A stretch of DNA of 51,856 nucleotides from Gryganskiella cystojenkinii (lineage: Eukaryota > Mortierellomycota > Mortierellomycetes > Mortierellales > Mortierellaceae). The stretch is from NCBI GenBank assembly GCA_015852425.1, contig JAAAIG010000189.1, positions 1 to 51,856 on the forward strand. The letters are read 5' to 3'. Shown here in pieces: positions 47,114 to 51,856 of this stretch. The position numbers and the translations under genes were made by a program. The notes beneath the pieces are model-generated. The model was not told where the DNA came from, did not search any database, and saw only the letters and a program-made list of their open reading frames with translations. Each line of letters begins with the position of its first letter. Positions within the stretch are counted from its first letter, which is position 1.

Positions 47114-49526
47114 CCTTGATTCTTGTTCGCTGTTCCTGTGTTGATGATGTTGTTGGTTGTAATGCACTTAATTCGCAAATGAGAGAAATGTGGAATACAA
47201 AAGAAGATAACACGACCGGTTCATTGATTGTCCCTCCCCTTTGTCTCATTCCGGACGCTTTTTTTTTCTCCCTTGCAATTGCAACAAAGGCCTGATATAT
47301 CGGACTATTTTTATCGTCGTCATTCCCGCACTACGCCAATGCAAAGACAGAAATTCACTCAGCGAATAACAACTACAGCCATGGAAAACAGCAACTGAAA
47401 CAGGTTTTTGTCCTCCTTTGTTATTCCTTCTTTCCAGCCCCCAATACCACAGCCTTGCAAAACTAGAGGTGGTTTTGAGATCGGTGAACTTTTTGTCTCC
47501 TGGCGATCTATGGTAGTCTTTTTTGCTCTGAATTTTCAGGGCTGAACCGTGAACTGTAGGAGAGGGGAAAGACAGAGGGTCAGGGACTAGCGGGTTGTTC
47601 ATTCGGCCTGTGCCGCTGCCCCTCGCTGGCTTTACTTGCTAGCGATACTCAGTGCAGTGCCGTTTCTTTCAGCCTGGTAGTAACGCAGATTCTTTCAGAA
47701 AGTCCGCCTGTGCTCGCGCGTTTTTGGCTGAGCACAATGTTTGTTTGTTTATTTTTCGGAGCAGGAGCACCGCCCCTGGTGCTGACATGATTCTTCTTTC
47801 TCCTCTCTTATTCTCTCAGTCAGTCAGTCAATCGTTCGTTCCTGGCGGTGCTGTTGTTGTTTCTCTGTCACTGATGTACTGTACCAGTATTTTATCTCTT
47901 TAAAAAGTGAAAAAAGCCTAGACGCGTAAGGCTCAAGCTTTCATATTCTCTCTCCTTGTCCTTCGCCTTTATATCTCGATTCAAACATAACTGTGCCTTG
48001 TCCTGCTGCTGCTCGAGTTTTCTTTTGTCCGCACATTGGAGGCGTCATTTTTTGTTTCTTCGCTTGCTGTTATACAATTGGCCTTCAACGACCCAGGCTG
48101 CAGCTCTGCATGTCGAGTGGGAGCCTTTTGGTCTCGCTTCCCTCGATAGACTTTTGTGGTTTTCCAGATTCTCTGTATCTATGCAAGGGAGACCACCCTT
48201 TTACATTCAAAGAAAAGAGAGTTAGACAAGGGTCGCGAAAGGCTCGCCTGTCTCTCCCCTGGCTTTAGCCATTTGCCTAAGCCAGGGTACAGTAGTGAGG
48301 AATGGGAGGTACTCACTTTTTTTTTGCATATCGAAAGGGGTTGGACGGATGGAGGTGGCAGGACAAACACCCTACATCCGTTTACTCGATATTATTCAGT
48401 GAACATGTACAGTACAATAGTAAAAAAACAACAATGTTTTTGAGGTGTCTGATTTCTCGATAGGGGTGGCAATGCTGGTCTGCCTGATCCTATTTTAAAA
48501 CAACAACCCACAAAAAGGGGACGAAAACATTGGTCCGAAATGATAAAAATACCCTCTACGCACAAACGCGCTTTCCTGTGTCCTTGTTTGCCGCCACAAT
48601 ATCACCACCCGGCACCGTCACAACCTTCTTTAAGACCAGTCAATCCTTCCAAACGAGAAAATAATGCGTCTGTGGGTGAAGGCGCATGGGGTCATGTTTC
48701 CTTGTGTCCAAAAAAATTTCAGTCACTGGGCGCATCGCCTAAAAATATCGAAGATTACAAAATAAAGTCTCCGGACAACCTTTGTCCAGCCCGTGCGTAC
48801 CTGAAAGGCTCTATCCACAGCAAACGACTTCCAAGAATGGACTCATTGAAAAAGGGTGTCCTAACTTATTTGATGTTATCCTGTCTGTTGAAGGGTATTT
48901 TTGACCCTTTTTTTTTTTTTGGTCTCAATTATGAATGTCATGCTAAACAAGGCACAGTCAAACAAGCAAGAAACCAACTAAAACAACAAAAGTGCATGTG
49001 CTTACACTCCACTTGTTCGTTGACCGCATTTCGCCAGCACGGCCCAGAATCTAGGCTAGGGGAGAGAAAGGGCCTTTTTTTTGGTACGGTATGGAATGAA
49101 TGACCAGCAGGATCAACCCCTCTGTCTCTCTGTTTGCGTCTCTCTATTGTATGGCGGCCAATTATATTTATATCACGATTCGTTGAGAATGGGCTGCAAC
49201 ATTTTTCTCTCTCGTTTGTTCATTCAATTCAAATATCGGGAATCTGCACCTCACTTTGTTTCTTCCTTTTTCTTCTCCTTCTTCTTCTCTCGATTGTTTC
49301 TTTTCTTCTATCTTTTTTTTCTCGGCCTTCATCTTCGTTTTTTTCAGGAACATCACTCCTCCCAAATTTTTATTCTTGATTGCCTTCTCGAGCATTCTTT
49401 CCTCAAAGACATCTCGTTCCAAAAAGCAGCATCGATCCACTTTGTAAAACGCGTCACGTCCAACGTGGAGCCCAATTTTGACTACTTTTTCTCAACAGCT
49501 CTCGACCAACAACCTGCATAAAAAAA
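47114..49526. other. 2.4 kb between divergent genes
   Basis: Contains the promoters of the GH8 gene (-, and probably a missing signal-peptide exon) and of the membrane-protein gene (+). A strong pyrimidine tract (about 49260-49330) precedes the latter. Several short frames lack coding bias; none is supportable. Confidence 0.45.
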
Positions 49527-50948
49527 ATGGCTCCTTCCTGCTTTGTGGACCCAATGGATTGCATGTTCCTTGCCAAAAGAGCTCCGCCTCCTGTCGGCGT
49601 CTCTCCTGTAGCGCCACCACCTCAACACGACTCAAACGTCGGTGTGATCGTCGGTGCCTCGGTAGGCTCCTTGGCCTTGGTCCTCGCCCTGTCTATATTT
49701 TACTGCTGCATGCGCAAGAGAAGAGCCTCTCGCAGGATTGGTCAGCTCCAGAGATTCCTCCCTACGTTCATGGATCAAGAAAAGACCGAAAAGTATTTCA
49801 AATCCCAGGGTTCCTCAGCGACTCTAGTTGTCCCCGCGGATCCGTCTCAACCCTCTAATGTCCATCATCGAACTCGCTCTGCTCCTTTGGCTCTGGCCAA
49901 GAATGGTGAACAACGTACTCGGCAATTGGAGAGGGAGAGTTCCATGAGTGGCCCCTTCCAGCAGATCTCACTCATCTCTGAAGAGACCGTGGTCGAAGGT
50001 GGTTCACCCAGACGATCTATCTCGGGTGCGCGAGCTCGCGCCACGACCGTCAACGCTGCTGCCTCAGTCACTGTCACTCCACCGGCACCTGTTGTCAGCT
50101 CGCTTCATCGATCCGTTAGTTTGAACAAGCACAGTCCTTCAAGTCCCATCAACAGTCGCTCGGCCCCCTTAATGATGGACGATGAGGAAGACGCTCATGT
50201 CGGTTTCCCCGAAGGAGAGAGTCTTGTTGCACCGAACCGATTCTCGGCGCTGTTGGAATTTAACGATAACCGGTTCTCGTCCGCCTCGTCCACAGGGGGG
50301 CTGGACCCAGATTACCAGGATCCTACCAGGTTCTCGTCCAATTCCGGTCTCTTTGATGCGAAACGGATATCTAACCAGTCTCATGTTTCGTCGTCGGATG
50401 AGTCTGTCTCTACCAACTCGTCTGTGGACGAGTTCAAGAAGCAGTTACCACCACACCAGCAGCATCATTCTTTCCATACCCCTGATAACAGCAGCCACAA
50501 CAACCTCGCCAACAATAACAACAATTTGATATCGACGTCGTCACAGGCAATTCGTAACCGAGAATCAGGTGGAGCTGAATACCCAGCCTCTGTCGCGGCT
50601 ACAGCTCAATCCTATTATGGAGATAAGCAAGAATTGAACGATGACGAGGGAGAGTATATCCCAAGACGCATTCCTGACAACAACATTTACAGTCACACCA
50701 ACGGCAACAGCGGCCAATACTACCCACCACTGTCCCAACAACAACAAATGCAACATATGTCACAACCAACGTCGATGCCGATGCCTATGCCCATGCCGAT
50801 GCCCGTGCCCATGCCGGCGCAGACATCGCCCCGTCCAACCAACCGTGCCGGTGTCCCTCTTCCTGCGAGCATCCGCATGTCAAGGCCTTTCACCCCCGAG
50901 ATGAACGTCATCGATGACGATAGGCAGCAACAAAACCCGCGCTACTGA
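49527..50948 (+). CDS. single-pass membrane protein with long disordered cytoplasmic tail
   Basis: Single exon, 473 residues, ATG after an A-rich leader. A short Pro-rich N-terminus of about 38 residues without a classical signal peptide is followed by one membrane helix (VGVIVGASVGSLALVLALSI, then FYCCMRKRRASRR). The basic stop-transfer segment and adjacent cysteines suggest the long C-terminal part is cytoplasmic and could be palmitoylated. The remaining 400 residues are disordered, rich in Ser, Pro, Asn and Gln, with repeated S/T-P sites. A stretch of alternating Met-Pro (about 50775-50815) derives from an imperfect ATGCC-type repeat. This architecture is seen in fungal wall-stress sensors and polarity proteins, but the extracellular part here is very short and no known domain is visible. 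I do not assign a function. Confidence 0.8.
   Translation: MAPSCFVDPMDCMFLAKRAPPPVGVSPVAPPPQHDSNVGVIVGASVGSLALVLALSIFYCCMRKRRASRRIGQLQRFLPTFMDQEKTEKYFKSQGSSATLVVPADPSQPSNVHHRTRSAPLALAKNGEQRTRQLERESSMSGPFQQISLISEETVVEGGSPRRSISGARARATTVNAAASVTVTPPAPVVSSLHRSVSLNKHSPSSPINSRSAPLMMDDEEDAHVGFPEGESLVAPNRFSALLEFNDNRFSSASSTGGLDPDYQDPTRFSSNSGLFDAKRISNQSHVSSSDESVSTNSSVDEFKKQLPPHQQHHSFHTPDNSSHNNLANNNNNLISTSSQAIRNRESGGAEYPASVAATAQSYYGDKQELNDDEGEYIPRRIPDNNIYSHTNGNSGQYYPPLSQQQQMQHMSQPTSMPMPMPMPMPVPMPAQTSPRPTNRAGVPLPASIRMSRPFTPEMNVIDDDRQQQNPRY
50774..50819. repeat. coding ATGCCN hexamer repeat (Met-Pro tract)
   Basis: About seven imperfect 6-bp units of the form ATGCCN (one GTGCCC) inside the membrane-protein gene encode an alternating Met-Pro run. 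Third-base variation between units shows it is not a very recent expansion. Confidence 0.8.
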
Positions 50949-51813
50949 AAAGAGTAGCACGCGAGAGGGATACGGATATGGGAATAAGGGAACCCGTCAA
51001 TCGGAATTTTTGTTTTCTGTGAAAGAATCTTAGGTCGCATGATGGACCATGCCATATACAAACTCAATCAAAAGGAGCCCAAAGAATTGGCCCTTGTAAA
51101 TAACCTTTATTTTTCTTTTACTTCTTGCCTTGTCGCCCTTCCGTTCAATAAAAAGACCGCAACCGACTCCTTTTTTCTTACCCAAGATCCCTCGCAGGCA
51201 TGGGAGTTTATCTTTATGTTATCTGATAGTGAACAATGTAACTGATTGAGATCGCATCATGATGACCCAGCTACAAAAAAAATTACTTCTGCACCACAGT
51301 CCTCGTCTCAGTTTCCTACGTGTGAGTGACTTTCTTCTCTCAAAACGCTTCTACTCGCACCCACTGTTTCATAACCCATAGCCTCATGCACGTCCACCCC
51401 TCTGGAGACGCACCCAAGTGGCCTTTTGTGCTCGGTGTGTCATTTTATTAGACGGGGCTCTTGAGTAGGAAGTACCTGACCGCACCGGTCCTTTCCATGA
51501 CTTTTAACGTCATCCGTCCTGGGTATACCTTAGGTACTTGCTGATCCGCGATCTTGAAAGCCTCTCTTTCATCGTTCCCTGTTCTTACTGCTCTTGATCG
51601 TCGCTCTCATGGTCTTGATCCTGATCTTGGTCTCGACTTTAATAGTTCGACTCCTCCTCGCTTTCCTCTTCTTGACCTGGACTTGAAAGACTTGACTCAT
51701 CTAAATATCCCGAATATCCCTTTATCAAAAAGGGGTCTGGCAAAGCATTGAGCCTTGCGTTTTTATCACAAACAGACGTTCTTTTACTTTTTTCAAAAAA
51801 GCAAAAGATTAAG
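50949..51813. other. 3' flank of the membrane-protein gene
   Basis: About 865 bp with no supportable gene, between the membrane-protein stop and the tRNA-Ser 3' end. An AATAAA at about 51147-51152 is a candidate polyadenylation signal. Confidence 0.45.
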
Positions 51814-51856
51814 CGACAACTGCAGGATTCGAACCTGCGCGCCCGAGGGCACCGCC
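51814..51856 (-). tRNA. tRNA-Ser, 3' part, cut by the window edge
   Basis: On the minus strand the last 43 bases read as the long class II variable arm (GCCCTCGGGC), the T-arm GCAGGTTCGAATCCTGC and the acceptor strand AGTTGTC with discriminator G. The T-arm and acceptor match the 3' end of yeast-type serine tRNA almost base for base. The anticodon lies outside the window, so the isoacceptor is unknown. A short T-run (TTTT at 51805-51802 on this strand) downstream is a candidate Pol III terminator. Confidence 0.88.

Noticed and set aside
47817..47835. Short TCAG tandem repeat
   Set aside because: Only about three units, within chance expectation for intergenic sequence.
24676..48780. TCCGGA motif recurring in several intergenic regions
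   Set aside because: A 6-bp palindrome is expected about a dozen times in 52 kb by chance; the few copies seen are not an excess.

Overview
The window is fungal nuclear DNA. It has intron-rich genes with GT..AG introns, mostly 50-220 bp, and many poly-T and CT-rich stretches. Several proteins are fungal in type: a Kre9/Knh1-like GPI-anchored wall protein, a Notch-independent CSL transcription factor, a NUO-17.8-like complex I subunit and an Avt-type transporter. Codon use, glutamine/histidine-rich tracts and gene content fit an early-diverging fungus (Mortierellomycota/Mucoromycota style). That placement is inference; no rRNA or other phylogenetic marker is present.

Layout. 1-3.5 kb: end of an unrecognised gene (+), a coding-like remnant (+) and an unrecognised minus-strand gene with two possible lesions. 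3.6-8.9 kb: a large BAR-PH-ArfGAP protein (-). 10.5-11.0 kb: a small GPI-anchored wall protein (+). 11.9-14.1 kb: a mitochondrial RCC1-repeat protein, RCC1L/Fmp25-like (-), divergent from a 13-exon AVL9 gene (+, 14.7-18.8 kb). 19.2-23.9 kb: a CSL (CBF1/RBP-J/Lag-1) transcription factor with a long 5'UTR intron (-). 23.9-31.4 kb: about 7.5 kb with no supportable gene. 31.4-32.9 kb: Rab11/Ypt31 GTPase (+). 33.5-35.4 kb: indoleamine 2,3-dioxygenase with a mitochondrial-type presequence (-). 38.1-39.3 kb: complex I subunit (-). 40.2-41.7 kb: divergent mitochondrial carrier (+). 42.1-43.4 kb: amino-acid transporter (-). 45.6-47.1 kb: GH8 glycoside hydrolase (-). 49.5-50.9 kb: single-pass membrane protein with a disordered tail (+). 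51.8 kb: 3' part of a tRNA-Ser (-), cut by the window edge.

Themes. Membrane traffic is represented by ArfGAP, AVL9 and Rab11/Ypt31; AVL9 and Rab11-type GTPases both act in late secretory and recycling traffic. Mitochondrial proteins form a second theme: RCC1L-like, IDO with presequence, complex I subunit and carrier. I saw no operon-like cluster, CRISPR array, intact transposon or phage. Splice models were built by hand from GT/AG sites, reading-frame phase and family motifs. Where phase closes across every junction (AVL9, RCC1L, CSL, Rab11, IDO, complex I, carrier, GH8) I consider the model reliable.

The most interesting points are the mitochondrial-type leader on the tryptophan dioxygenase, the 36-nt intron-or-stop puzzle in the 2.0-3.3 kb gene, the polyglutamine insertion inside the CSL beta-trefoil, the degenerate carrier signatures, the intron-bearing GH8 enzyme and the 7.5-kb gene-free block.
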